From positions 186,001 to 250,000 of the forward strand of contig NZ_JAEEGA010000004.1 in assembly GCF_017829975.1 (NCBI RefSeq): DNA of 64,000 nt, given 5' to 3'. Shown in pieces: positions 7,121 through 15,914 of the stretch. The notes under the pieces are model-generated. The model was not told the DNA's origin. It ran no database searches and was given only the letters and a program-made list of their open reading frames with translations. Made by a program: the position numbers and the translations under genes. How positions within the stretch are numbered: position 1 is the first letter of the stretch; each line of letters starts with the position of its first letter. This stretch comes from Vagococcus allomyrinae (lineage in GTDB: Bacteria; Bacillota; Bacilli; Lactobacillales; Vagococcaceae).

Positions 7121-8977
7121 TTAACTAGGAAAATCAAAACTAGCCCCTGCTACTTGATCCATATAGGCTTGTGGGGCTTCAGCAAATGAACCACCATAAA
7201 TCTGAGCCAGTTTCTCTCGTTCATTAAACTCAATAAAGAGAATATCCTCTTCTTTTTTCAAAGCCAAAACCAACTGCTCTGACCTAAAAAGATAACCCGG
7301 TTGATTGACAAATCCTCTCAGTTCAATTAGCTTGTCCTCATCCTCTGCCACCAAAATCATCTCAGTACGCAGTTCCTCAGAAAAATAGTCAGCCCCTAAG
7401 TCACTGAGCACTTTCAAGTAAGTCTCACTCGGCAAGCCATATTGGTTTAAATCACGTCTAAAATAGTCATAAGCCGTATAAGAACCAGGTGAAGACAAGG
7501 TTTGATCATCAGGCTGAAACGCGAGATTGGTAATCTGCTCCTGCCAATTCAGAAAGACCGCCAGTGTAAAATCAGGTAATTGTTGGAAACGCACCTGAAC
7601 GATCGACCCTTGATCTGCAAAAGAATGGAAGATCTCTCGATCCAAATAACTACTCAATTTGATTTGTTTAATTTGCTCCTGATTATTTTGTTTAAACACC
7701 AAATAAGCCGCATATCCATCGTCGCTGAAATCCTCCTTCCACTGAGAATCCGTCCCCGCTGTTCCTTCTTTTTCAAATAGATCATCAAAAAATCGTAAGC
7801 TACCATAAACTTTCAAGCTGCGAAATTTCCTAGCATTATCAATTAAAGATTCAGATTGGATTTTCCTCATAATCTCTTGATCCACCGGCTTGATTGGTCG
7901 ACTGGACTGAGTGCTAGTCATGCCGCCAACTCTGACAATTAACCCTAAAATGGCGATTGCCACCCAAATAAACTGCCATGAGGGACCGCTTTTAGTTGAT
8001 GTCACCTTAACTTCTTTGGTCGCCTTATTTGGGTAAAGCAACGATACCCAATAGCGTTTTAAACGCTCTGACGCCCACTCCAATTCCTTAATTTCAGCAT
8101 AAGTTAACTTGGTCACTTTTTCGCCATTAAGATACTGAGTAAATCGAGCGAATTTTTCACAGTCTTGCCGATATCGTGTGCCCTCAATCCTTGACAACAA
8201 ATTGAGAATTAAAGAGCTTGATTCACTGATTTTTTCTTTGCTTTGCCCCAGATAATAAAGAGCTAGCAAATAAAGCAGATCATCGTCCAAATAAGAAAAA
8301 TCTTTGGCTTTTTCAACTATCGAGCGAATTGAAGCATTCTCTGGCTGATCGTCAGATAAAAAGTGATAAATTTGGTAGCGATAATGATAATAGGTTTCAC
8401 GCTGTCCTTTAGGAATATTCTGATAATCCGCAAACCGCAGATGATTCTCAGCTAATACATCTCTGTAGTCCCAATACCCATAATAGGCCTGCCAATCTTC
8501 CTCCGTTAATTCACATAATGTTGTGATGGACTTTTTAACCTCATCAGACAATAAATAGTGATTTTCCACAAGAAAATAAATCATGCGCTCGCGAGTCTCT
8601 TCGTATTGCTGGAGGGATTCATTTAAAAAAGGCCTCAACAAATCTTCCCATAGAGCCTGATCATCAAAATAAGCCTCCTGAGTCATGGTTTCACGCAACA
8701 GCTGATTCAAACTTTTTTTAAGTTCGACGATCTGCATCACGTCATCTGTAAAACTGATCTCCTCTTGAGTCACCGCCTCATCTGGAACCGATTGAAACTC
8801 AGGCCTGATTTCCGGGGATCCTTGGATTGATAAAGCCACATCATAGGCTTTGCGCAAAGCCTGATAAGCCTCCATGTCTTTAGATAAGTCCAATTGTTTA
8901 ACTTTTTGGGCATACGCCCGCTTAATTTCTTTTTTTGAAGCACCTGCTTCGATGCCTAATATCTGATAAATTGTCAT
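7121..8977 (-). CDS. Membrane-anchored J-domain protein (DjlB/DjlC-like Hsp70 partner)
   Basis: The 618-residue product starts at ATG 8977 (GAGGGTGATAAG upstream). Residues 2-55 are a J domain (TIYQILGIEAGASKKEIKRA ... AYQALRKAYDVAL), but the HPD tripeptide between helices II and III is absent (QLDLSKD instead). A long helical region follows, then one membrane helix at about 334-351 and a beta-rich C-terminal domain of about 260 residues, presumably extracytoplasmic. It begins 10 bp after the Hsp70 gene. In E. coli HscC is likewise paired with J proteins DjlB/DjlC, so this should be the dedicated co-chaperone. Loss of HPD makes classical ATPase stimulation uncertain. Confidence 0.75.
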   Translation of the reverse strand: MTIYQILGIEAGASKKEIKRAYAQKVKQLDLSKDMEAYQALRKAYDVALSIQGSPEIRPEFQSVPDEAVTQEEISFTDDVMQIVELKKSLNQLLRETMTQEAYFDDQALWEDLLRPFLNESLQQYEETRERMIYFLVENHYLLSDEVKKSITTLCELTEEDWQAYYGYWDYRDVLAENHLRFADYQNIPKGQRETYYHYRYQIYHFLSDDQPENASIRSIVEKAKDFSYLDDDLLYLLALYYLGQSKEKISESSSLILNLLSRIEGTRYRQDCEKFARFTQYLNGEKVTKLTYAEIKELEWASERLKRYWVSLLYPNKATKEVKVTSTKSGPSWQFIWVAIAILGLIVRVGGMTSTQSSRPIKPVDQEIMRKIQSESLIDNARKFRSLKVYGSLRFFDDLFEKEGTAGTDSQWKEDFSDDGYAAYLVFKQNNQEQIKQIKLSSYLDREIFHSFADQGSIVQVRFQQLPDFTLAVFLNWQEQITNLAFQPDDQTLSSPGSYTAYDYFRRDLNQYGLPSETYLKVLSDLGADYFSEELRTEMILVAEDEDKLIELRGFVNQPGYLFRSEQLVLALKKEEDILFIEFNEREKLAQIYGGSFAEAPQAYMDQVAGASFDFPS

Positions 8978-8987
8978 CTTATCACCC

Positions 8988-10682
8988 TCAATCGAACCAG
9001 TCGAACTGATGTTGACTGATATTTTCGATAAATTGTGTGACTTCCTGCTGCATTTTACGGATTTTTTTATCATCTTGCTTGTCCAAAACAAATTCAAATG
9101 AGACACTTAAGCGAGAGATTTGTTCCCGCAGATCCCCTTGATGCTCCACGTAAAGACTGTCAAGTTTTGCCAGTAACAGCCGATTGATTTCTCGATCTTT
9201 AGGATGGACTTTTAAGTAATCCAATTTTTTTAAAGCCGCTACTAATTCCTGTTGACTAAGAGATCCCGGCTTTTCTTCGATGATCAGCCGTTCTGTCTTG
9301 TCATGCTTGTGATCCGTCACAATGACTTCCAAAATACCGTTAATATCATAAGTAAAGCGACAAGTGACCAAATGTCCTTTAGGTCCTTTGGGAATCTTGA
9401 TTCGCACTTCACCAATCTTCAAATTATCTTCTACCCGAGAGTGTTCCCCTTGATAGATGCCAAACAACAACTCTGTTTGATTGTCAACGATTGTTGAAAA
9501 CGGCAGTTCGCGACTGATCGGAATGGCTGAATTGCGCTCGATGATCGGCTGATAAATCCCCGAAATAAAACCAGTCGGCGTTTCCTTGACAATTTCCGTG
9601 CCCATTGTATGACTACAAACGTCCGTCAACATCATCTCTTCTTGCAGAATATCGCCACTACGCATTGAGGCCTGAACCCCAGCGCCGATCGCAATCGCTT
9701 CATCTGGTTCCAAACTGACAAAAGGAAAAATTTTAAACAGCTTGGTAATAAACTTGCGAATCACTACAGACTTGGTTGCTCCGCCAACTAAAATAACTTT
9801 ATCAATCTCCTCTAAGGACAAGCCCCCATCTCTTAAGACTCGAACCAATGGCTTTTTCATGCGATTTAACAAGGGCTCACAAAGGGTTTCATAATGCTCC
9901 AAAGATAATGAATAACAATGATCTTGGTTAATCCGAAAATTAACCGTCACAACTCCCCTTTCCTCTAAAGAGCGCTTAGCTGATTCAGCTTTTTCATAAA
10001 TCAGGGACCATTGCTGATTTGTCAGGTCACTTTCCGTCAACTGACATTGGGCCATAATATCCGCTACGATCACTTTCGTAAAATCTTCTCCCCCTAAAAA
10101 ATTATCCCCTGAAATCGATTCAACTTGCATAATGCCTTCAAATAATTCCATCAAAGAGACATCATACGTGCCCCCACCTAAATCACACACTAAGATCGTC
10201 TGATCCAACTCTTTATGCAAACCATAGGCAATCGCCGCGGCTGTCGGTTCACTAAGTAAACTGGTCACCTTAAGACCAGCAAGTCTAGCCGCCTCAATCG
10301 TGGCTTCACGTTGCAGATTATTAAAATAAGCCGGAACACTGATCACCGCTTCCGTTACCGCATCGCCAATATGAGCTTCCGCATTGAGTTTCAATTTTTT
10401 TAATACCAAAGCCGATAATTCGATGGGAGAAAAGCTCAAATCACCTAAGTGGTAAAGTTTTTCAGTGCCCATAAATTGTTTAAAGGTTGAGGCGGTTAAA
10501 TTGGGATGAGACAGCAGACGCTCTTTGGCAATCTCACCGACAACGACCTCCCCATTATCATCTATCCCCACAACTGACGGGGTAATTGTTTTTGAAAATT
10601 CATTAGGCACCAATGTGACGGCACCTTCTTGCCAATATGAAATCAAACTATTCGATGTGCCTAAATCAATGCCTACATTCAT
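8988..10682 (-). CDS. hscC: HscC-like Hsp70 chaperone
   Basis: This 564-residue Hsp70 has the complete ATPase signatures: phosphate 1 GIDLGTSNS (residues 4-12), VPAYFNNLQREAT, SEPTAAAIAYG, phosphate 2 DLGGGTYDVS, and adenosine motif VGGATKS. The substrate-binding domain is short and there is no DnaK-like C-terminal tail, matching the HscC class rather than DnaK. GAGGAG precedes the ATG. It heads a unit with a membrane J-domain protein and a GNAT enzyme; the clients are unknown. Confidence 0.85.
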   Translation of the reverse strand: MNVGIDLGTSNSLISYWQEGAVTLVPNEFSKTITPSVVGIDDNGEVVVGEIAKERLLSHPNLTASTFKQFMGTEKLYHLGDLSFSPIELSALVLKKLKLNAEAHIGDAVTEAVISVPAYFNNLQREATIEAARLAGLKVTSLLSEPTAAAIAYGLHKELDQTILVCDLGGGTYDVSLMELFEGIMQVESISGDNFLGGEDFTKVIVADIMAQCQLTESDLTNQQWSLIYEKAESAKRSLEERGVVTVNFRINQDHCYSLSLEHYETLCEPLLNRMKKPLVRVLRDGGLSLEEIDKVILVGGATKSVVIRKFITKLFKIFPFVSLEPDEAIAIGAGVQASMRSGDILQEEMMLTDVCSHTMGTEIVKETPTGFISGIYQPIIERNSAIPISRELPFSTIVDNQTELLFGIYQGEHSRVEDNLKIGEVRIKIPKGPKGHLVTCRFTYDINGILEVIVTDHKHDKTERLIIEEKPGSLSQQELVAALKKLDYLKVHPKDREINRLLLAKLDSLYVEHQGDLREQISRLSVSFEFVLDKQDDKKIRKMQQEVTQFIENISQHQFDWFD

Positions 10683-10699
10683 CTCATCTACTCCTCTGT

Positions 10700-10727
10700 A
10701 TAATAGGTTCCTTAATTAGTTTAACAA
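10700..10727 (-). promoter_or_regulatory. Candidate sigma-A promoter of hscC
   Basis: On the minus strand TTGTTA (10722-10727) and TATTAT (10700-10705) are 16 bp apart and end 17 bp before the hscC start. No CIRCE element or heat-shock operator was seen. Confidence 0.45.
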
Positions 10728-10819
10728 AAATAGCGACTTTTTGGAAGATTGGATTGATTGAAAAGAGGACGAGTTTTTGGCACCTGATTTAGAACTAAAA
10801 TGACCGAAAACAAGCATAA

Positions 10820-10854
10820 ATAAAAAAGTACCATAAATGAGTGTTTACGGCACT
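10820..10854 (-). terminator. Rho-independent terminator
   Basis: The 11-bp stem AGTGCCGTAAA/TTTATGGTACT (with G-U pairs) is followed by T6 on the minus strand. It ends the DUF5301-like gene. Confidence 0.8.
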
Positions 10855-10868
10855 AAGTATCTCTTTTT

Positions 10869-11273
10869 TTATGGAATTGTTCCCTTTAGATAATTAAACA
10901 ATTCAATTGTTGAAAAGTATACACCAGTATAAGGTTTTTCAATAAAATAATCGTTTTCATCTTTATAAACATAAAATGTGTCTGTTACATTTCCTTTTCT
11001 TAGAATTTTAATGGTGTAAAATTGAGCTACATTCGGAGAATCATTTACTGATTGTCTGTTGATGATTTTTGAATAGGCATCGTTCATTAAATTAAGAATT
11101 TCTTTTTCTCCTTCTATGGTTAAGCTCCTGTGAATATCATTTTTACTGATGGATATACTTAAAATTTTATCGTATTTTGGAATTATCGTGATGGGCTTTC
11201 GATAAAGCATTAAAACGAAAATTGAAACTACTCCCAAAATAATACATATAAGACTCTTTCTTTTTGTCTGCAT
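10869..11273 (-). CDS. DUF5301-like membrane-anchored protein
   Basis: The 134-residue protein has an N-terminal membrane anchor (residues about 7-25, ICIILGVVSIFVLML) and an extracytoplasmic domain resembling DUF5301 of Lactobacillales (ILSISISKNDI...VNDSPNV...FYTIKILRKG). Function is unknown. AAGGAAAAACT precedes the ATG. It is monocistronic, with a terminator behind it and a long gene-free stretch in front. Confidence 0.6.
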   Translation of the reverse strand: MQTKRKSLICIILGVVSIFVLMLYRKPITIIPKYDKILSISISKNDIHRSLTIEGEKEILNLMNDAYSKIINRQSVNDSPNVAQFYTIKILRKGNVTDTFYVYKDENDYFIEKPYTGVYFSTIELFNYLKGTIP

Positions 11274-11851
11274 AGTTTTTCCTTAAAAAGTTGATAGTAT
11301 TAACTTAGTAGTTACGATGATTCTCATTTTATCTAATCTAATAGTTCTATCACTGATTGAACTCATTTCAAATGAAAAAAACTGACTCAATCAAAAAAAT
11401 TCTTACTATCATAAAATCACAGCAACTTTTATTTTTCTTCTAAATTAAGATAGGAAAATCTTAGCATATTGCTTTAATCCAGTCAATGAAGTAGACAAAA
11501 AGTTCATTAAATAGCGTTCGTGTACACTTAAATGATAAAGCATCGTTTACTAACTTTTGTTATGCTTTTTGTCGAAAGAGTTACCTTATTTAGGTCGATG
11601 TCAAAACCAGACTATCTTATATAAAACAATTTAAAGTAGAATATATATGGTTTAGCCCTGTCATCTCAATGACAGAGCAATTTTGGCTATCTATAAATTG
11701 AATCACTAAAAACATTAATGGTTTATCTTACCTCTTCTTATTTCCATACCGAGCAAACACTAAAAGTTCACAGTGATCCTAATAGTGAACAATGTTAAAA
11801 TTAAGAAATTAAAAACACTAGTAGTACTATTGGAAAACGGGTGACACATAC
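11274..11851. other. Gene-free intergenic stretch
   Basis: No ORF with a ribosome site was found on either strand. The only structure is a weak hairpin at 11655-11678 (CTGTCAT/ATGACAG core followed by AATTTT). Promoters for the divergent genes on each side must lie here but no clear -35/-10 pair stands out. Confidence 0.5.
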
Positions 11852-12631
11852 ATGGAAAGACTAAAACCAATTTTTATAGCCTTTATCTTCACAACTTTAA
11901 TTGGCCTAATAGGAGGCTGTACCATGAAAGAAAAAACATCACAAAACTATACAACGAAAGAGGAAGCGGAAAAAGCCGCATTAGTCTTTCTTGAAAAAGA
12001 ATATCAACAGAAATTTACCCTTACAGGAGAAGGTACACTTGAATCGGCTAAAAATATTCAATACTTTAAGACAAAGTTTAAAGATTCTGATGGACTAGAA
12101 GCGGAAATCACCCTGCCTCAAGACAAAAAAAGTGACTTAGGTGACGTGGTAGACTCAGGAGTTGCAGGCACAAGCGACACTTATTCTCAAGTTGTTTATA
12201 CCAAAAAAGCTCGCGATGCTGTTGAACCTCTATTTAGGGATGAACCCTTCAAAAAATATTTTATCACTTTAGAAGGGGCAGACTATGCCAAAAATGATTT
12301 ATCACTATCCGCGGATGAGTATTTTAATCACTATCAAGCAGAGTATAGTTTTTTCGTTATTCTCAAAGACGATCAAAGCACTGACTACTATGCTAAGATT
12401 ATCGATCCCTTTTATCAAAAACTAATTACCAAACAAGCTAATAACTTCGGCCTGTTTATCTACGCCAATAAGAAAGAACTTTTCAGTATTAGTTATGTCA
12501 ATTCCAAAGGTTTCAACCCGCAAAAATCCTATGAAGAAATCCTCGAAGATGTTCAGGTTGGCATGAGTGGCAACCAACCTCAGCCAGAAGAACGCTGGCT
12601 ACGCTCTGAGTATTACAATGGAGATGAGTAG
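11852..12631 (+). CDS. Putative lipoprotein, 259 aa
   Basis: The N-terminal signal (hydrophobic residues 7-20) ends in lipobox LIGGC with the lipidated Cys at residue 23. The mature protein is an acidic/basic mixed domain (about 235 residues) with several Tyr-rich segments (EYFNHYQAEYSFFV) and no recognised enzyme motif. It is probably surface-anchored. The ATG lacks a strong ribosome site (GGGTGACAC upstream). A strong terminator follows, so it is monocistronic. Confidence 0.65.
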   Translation: MERLKPIFIAFIFTTLIGLIGGCTMKEKTSQNYTTKEEAEKAALVFLEKEYQQKFTLTGEGTLESAKNIQYFKTKFKDSDGLEAEITLPQDKKSDLGDVVDSGVAGTSDTYSQVVYTKKARDAVEPLFRDEPFKKYFITLEGADYAKNDLSLSADEYFNHYQAEYSFFVILKDDQSTDYYAKIIDPFYQKLITKQANNFGLFIYANKKELFSISYVNSKGFNPQKSYEEILEDVQVGMSGNQPQPEERWLRSEYYNGDE

Positions 12632-12678
12632 TCTTTTATAATAGCTAGTAAAACCCATTTAAATCAGGTCAAATCTAG

Positions 12679-12732
12679 CAAGACGCCCTTTTGCTTTTTA
12701 TTCCGCAAAAGGCGTCTTGACTTTAATTTTTT
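12679..12732 (+). terminator. Rho-independent terminator
   Basis: A 15-bp stem (CAAGACGCC with one bulged C, then TTTTGC, paired to GCAAAAGGCGTCTTG) is followed within a few bases by a T run at 12726-12732. Confidence 0.8.
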
Positions 12733-12797
12733 GACATTCTCTAAAGCTACCAAATTGCAAACTTGCGGGTTAGAATGCCGCTATTTTTTTCTACAAT

Positions 12798-12932
12798 TTA
12801 ATCTAATGGGAGATACCTCCATACAACCTTGTCATTTAGAAAATAAATGTGCCATTTTTCTGTTTCAGCTGACTCTTCATCATATCTATAACGGTATTGA
12901 TAGCATATGATATCCTTTGAGTTTTTCTTAAG
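12798..12932 (-). pseudogene. Gene remnant, C-terminal fragment
   Basis: An open frame of 44 codons has no start codon and ends at TAA 12800-12798. The residues look protein-like (ICYQYRYRYDEES, then EKWHIYFLND and VVWRYLPLD) rather than random. It appears to be the tail of a decayed gene of unknown family. The rest of 12733-13027 holds nothing supportable. Confidence 0.25.
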
Positions 12933-13027
12933 TTATAATGCTTTGTTAGCGTTTATGCCAAATGTAACATAAATAACAAAAGTTACTATAAAAATTTATA
13001 CACCCTTTTTATCATGCCTTATCTTCT

Positions 13028-13123
13028 TTAATTATTTATCCCTCTTTTTATGAGCAAAACTAACAGAGTAAAGAGTAAAATTGATCCTAGCCCCAATATA
13101 ACCAACACTAAAAGAAGATTCAT
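13028..13123 (-). CDS. 31-residue hydrophobic membrane peptide
   Basis: The ATG at 13123 follows AAGGAGGAGG, one of the strongest ribosome sites in the window, and runs to TAA at 13030-13028. The peptide is one membrane helix (MNLLLVLVILGLGSILLFTL) with a short basic tail (LIKRGINN). It begins 12 bp after the secreted-protein gene stops, so the two are probably translated from one message. Possible roles are membrane anchoring, immunity or accessory peptide for the secreted partner, or a toxin-like peptide; none is shown. Its strong initiation signal argues against chance. Confidence 0.6.
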   Translation of the reverse strand: MNLLLVLVILGLGSILLFTLLVLLIKRGINN

Positions 13124-13135
13124 TTTTCCTCCTCC

Positions 13136-14038
13136 TTATCTTAATACAGAGCTTTTACTAATAGTCCCGTTATGATTAGCTTCAACATTTACACGTAAAT
13201 ATTTTGTATCCCAAACGACACTGACACCTTTGATTGTGATCCCAATCTTTGCAACACCAGATTGATAGGCAACCCTTCTTTTACTACTTGGTTTTTGGAC
13301 AGCACTGCTTGTTCCACTAATCTTAATAAATGTACCTGCGATTCCATTTGATTTCATATAATTTCCTGTTCGTCTAGCAGTTACTTTTATGCCATTATAC
13401 GTAAATTCAGATGAAATATAGGCGGTAACAATTTTCCATTTCTTTGCTGTTACATCATAAATATGACGTGTATGTGAAGCATTCTTAATTCTAGATTTCG
13501 GAGCTGCTAAAGCTTCTTTGAAAATTAAACTATCAATAAATTTTAGTGGACTAAATGCTAATTCATCTTCCTCAATCATCGTTGGTGCCTCTTGCTCCTC
13601 TGATTCTTGAAATTCATCTACTATGATTAAATTAGTATCAAAGGTCACAGAAATATTTTCTGTGATTTCATAAGTTTCTACTGGCACATTAGTTTCCAAA
13701 GATATCTCAAATATCGTAGGTTCCTCGTTTTTCACTAATTCAATTTCACTTTCAATTGAATCGGTTATCGTATCTTGCGGCGCCGTTTCTTTAGCACCAT
13801 CTACTGCAGAATCGATACTAATATTGTCTTCTAGTAACAGTAAATCTTTGAACTCTTCAACAAACTCTTCTCTTTCTGTTAGAACAGTATCCAAATCGTC
13901 CTTTTCTAAATTAACCTCAACAGCTACCTCATTGTTAGTTCCAACACTTTCACTTGCAAAAACATAACTAGATCCCGTAGGAGAAAACATGATAGTGACA
14001 CTGAATAAAACAGCTAATCTTTTTAACCTACATTTCAT
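13136..14038 (-). CDS. Secreted protein, 300 aa, unknown family
   Basis: The frame opens at 14092, but ATG 14038 with TTGGAGG is the start. Residues 1-28 are a Sec signal peptide (basic KCRLKRLA, hydrophobic core, VFAS cleavage region). A long Glu/Asp-rich low-complexity region (about 30-180) follows. The C-terminal domain (about 195-300) is basic and beta-rich (RHIYDVTAKKWKIVTAYISS...). No anchor motif such as LPxTG is present, so it should be released or held by charge. The acidic middle and basic end may neutralise one another as in a pro-region, but this is inference. It is coupled to the 31-residue membrane peptide downstream. Confidence 0.7.
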   Translation of the reverse strand: MKCRLKRLAVLFSVTIMFSPTGSSYVFASESVGTNNEVAVEVNLEKDDLDTVLTEREEFVEEFKDLLLLEDNISIDSAVDGAKETAPQDTITDSIESEIELVKNEEPTIFEISLETNVPVETYEITENISVTFDTNLIIVDEFQESEEQEAPTMIEEDELAFSPLKFIDSLIFKEALAAPKSRIKNASHTRHIYDVTAKKWKIVTAYISSEFTYNGIKVTARRTGNYMKSNGIAGTFIKISGTSSAVQKPSSKRRVAYQSGVAKIGITIKGVSVVWDTKYLRVNVEANHNGTISKSSVLR

Positions 14039-14077
14039 AAATTTACGCCTCCAATTTTTTTTTATAACACCATAAAA

Positions 14078-14092
14078 AGAGAACGTTTTCAC
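14078..14092 (-). promoter_or_regulatory. Candidate cre site (CcpA operator)
   Basis: GTGAAAACGTTCTCT matches 14 of 15 positions of the cre consensus WTGNAANCGNWNNCW. It lies 40 bp before the secreted-protein start, in the promoter region, consistent with carbon catabolite repression. The near-palindrome TTACAATATTGTTA lies just upstream (around 14094-14107 on the plus strand). Confidence 0.5.
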
Positions 14093-14231
14093 ATTACAAT
14101 ATTGTTACATTTTTTTAGAAAGGAAATTCGAATTCAACTGATCACTAAAATTACTCGATGCAATATTTTTTCATCAGTGCTACTTAAATTATCTAGATAA
14201 ATCGTTCTGTATTGGCTGCTCATTAGATTGT

Positions 14232-14441
14232 TTATGCCAACCTACCAAAAAAAAACAAACTCACGTTAAAATTCCCAGCTTTTTCATATATGAAAAAATT
14301 GCATTCCCCATCAATATACTGTGATATATTGACATTACTATCAATACAACCTTGATAAATAAACTCTACATCTGTACTTCCATACTCAATTGATAGTAAA
14401 CAGATTAGCTTTTCCGATATGCTTGCCAATCTGTTTGACAC
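14232..14441 (-). CDS. Doubtful small ORF, 69 aa
   Basis: The frame starts with GTG and has no visible ribosome site. Composition is protein-like (LICLLSIEYGSTDVEFIYQG) with several Cys and Phe. It could be a remnant of a larger gene. No family is recognised. Confidence 0.2.
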   Translation of the reverse strand: MSNRLASISEKLICLLSIEYGSTDVEFIYQGCIDSNVNISQYIDGECNFFIYEKAGNFNVSLFFFGRLA

Positions 14442-14652
14442 TTAGTTCGTAAAACGATCTATTAACAACTAACCACTATGTCCATTCAGGAGATAGTTTT
14501 TTTCTGTCAAGTCACTCCCTATCGACAATAAGCCCACCAACAAAAAAGAATCGACCACTCATCTACAACTCTAGACAATTAGCCGATTACTGTTAACACT
14601 TTTTTTTACTACTGACTGGTAAAGATTCGTTGAGCCAAATTAAAATGAGTGT

Positions 14653-15228
14653 CTATTTGAGGACAGCAAAGCCACCTGTCCAACCGATTTTTTCAGCAGA
14701 AGCCAATGAAATTTGTAGGAAACCAATCGCTTCTAATTCACGAGCTCGTTTCAACGAACCGGCATCAATAACCGCTAAATCACTGCCCTCTAAAATTTCT
14801 GTTAACTGTTCTTTAGCCTTTTGATCATCTGATGCTAAGAGCACCGTTGTTTGCTGTTCACCCGCGACTTTTTTGGTCGCCAAGCTTGCGGCGAAGGTTG
14901 TATTAAAAGCTTTGATTACAGCTGAATCAGGCAATTGCTTAGCTATTTCTGCAGTAGCAGAGCTGTCAGCTGGCACCACTAAATCATCAAAGGTTTCAAA
15001 GTTAACTGGATTTGTTATATCTATGACAATCTTTCCGGCTAACTTTGCTTGATAGGCACTTAAAATACCTGCCACGGCTGGATAAGGGACAGCTAATACG
15101 ACTACATCGCCTAATTGCTCAACAGGCGTTTCCTTAGTAATATAGGTGACTGTGTTCCCCGCATCCTCAAAATTGCCACCAATTGCTACTCCCATATTGC
15201 CTTTACCAAAAATACTAATAGTTGTCAT
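14653..15228 (-). CDS. NAD(P)-binding oxidoreductase, F420/NADP reductase-like
   Basis: The 191-residue Rossmann protein has the dinucleotide loop GKGNMGVAIGG (residues 8-18). Further family features are VVLAVPYPAV, the IVIDITNPVNF strand, and AVIKAFNTTFA. It resembles the NADPH-dependent F420 reductase/YqeB-type family that reduces small substrates. Members in organisms without F420 use other, undefined acceptors. AGGAGG lies before the ATG and a perfect inverted repeat lies 37 bp upstream. Confidence 0.75.
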   Translation of the reverse strand: MTTISIFGKGNMGVAIGGNFEDAGNTVTYITKETPVEQLGDVVVLAVPYPAVAGILSAYQAKLAGKIVIDITNPVNFETFDDLVVPADSSATAEIAKQLPDSAVIKAFNTTFAASLATKKVAGEQQTTVLLASDDQKAKEQLTEILEGSDLAVIDAGSLKRARELEAIGFLQISLASAEKIGWTGGFAVLK

Positions 15229-15264
15229 TTTCCATACCTCCTAAGGTAGTTGTTTGTTTCATTT

Positions 15265-15279
15265 ATATACTGAGTATAT
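15265..15279. promoter_or_regulatory. Palindromic operator candidate
   Basis: ATATACTGAGTATAT is a perfect 7-bp inverted repeat around one base, 37-51 bp upstream of the oxidoreductase start. A second looser repeat (TTACT/AGTAA) follows at 15283-15299. HxlR- or MarR-type regulators often bind such sites beside these genes; no such regulator is in the window. Confidence 0.4.
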
Positions 15280-15342
15280 CACTTACTAAAAATAAGTAAA
15301 ACATTTTGTCTCAGGGCTGAAAATTAATTATCTTCACAACTA

Positions 15343-15371
15343 TTGACCAAGAACGTACGTTCTGTTACTCT
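15343..15371 (+). promoter_or_regulatory. Promoter with embedded 14-bp palindrome (LexA-like)
   Basis: TTGACC (15343-15348) and TACTCT (15366-15371) are 17 bp apart. The spacer holds the perfect palindrome AGAACGTACGTTCT (15350-15363), whose GAAC-N4-GTTC core fits the Gram-positive LexA (DinR) box at 12 of 14 positions. The placement between -35 and -10 is that of a repressor site. Confidence 0.5.
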
Positions 15372-15405
15372 TTAAGTATCATATATTTTAGAAAAGAGTG
15401 ATCTT

Positions 15406-15810
15406 ATGGAAACAGCTATTTTTACTGTGACAAAATGGGAAGAAACACCTATCGAAACAACTCTTAATCATTTCCCCATTAATTCTGCAAAGGTTGAATA
15501 CCAAATAAGTGGAGTTTTAGAAGGAACTGCTACCTTGGAATACCTGCTTTATTACCTAGATAGCAATCTTGAGGACGCTGAAAAAGCCAAATCAAAAATT
15601 GCTGGCTTTTTGCATTTTGAAGGAACTTATGCTGGGAAAGTTGGCGCCTTTACAGCTTCTGAAAATGGCATGTTTGATCAAGGGACACTAGATAGCCCAG
15701 CCGAAATCATTCACGCTACAGGAGAATTAGCCCAATTAACTGGCCATTACAATTACCATTTTCTAGGCCACACAAGTGAATTGATTTTAGACTTTTCATT
15801 GCCTAATTGA
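15406..15810 (+). CDS. DUF3224-like protein
   Basis: The 134-residue protein resembles DUF3224 (opening VTKWEETP, then VEYQISGVLEGTATLEYLLYY, then HATGELAQLTGH), a small beta-barrel family of unknown function often found next to transcription regulators. AAAGAGTG precedes the ATG. The preceding promoter carries a LexA-like palindrome. It is transcribed alone, divergent from the oxidoreductase gene. Confidence 0.7.
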   Translation: METAIFTVTKWEETPIETTLNHFPINSAKVEYQISGVLEGTATLEYLLYYLDSNLEDAEKAKSKIAGFLHFEGTYAGKVGAFTASENGMFDQGTLDSPAEIIHATGELAQLTGHYNYHFLGHTSELILDFSLPN

Positions 15811-15914
15811 TAGTATCTTTACATCAACAAACTCCCTACTAAAGTAAAAAACATACAGTTTGTCCTTACTAACGTATGATATAATGAGTTAATAAGAACT
15901 AGGAGGCGCTTTTG

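Noticed and set aside
8978-9106. N-terminal extension of the J-domain protein
   Set aside because: It overlaps the hscC end in another frame; ATG 8977 has a ribosome site and begins exactly at the J domain.
11655-11684. Hairpin with CTGTCAT/ATGACAG as terminator
   Set aside because: The stem is short, interrupted and followed by only AATTTT; no gene ends here, so it is mentioned only in the gap entry.
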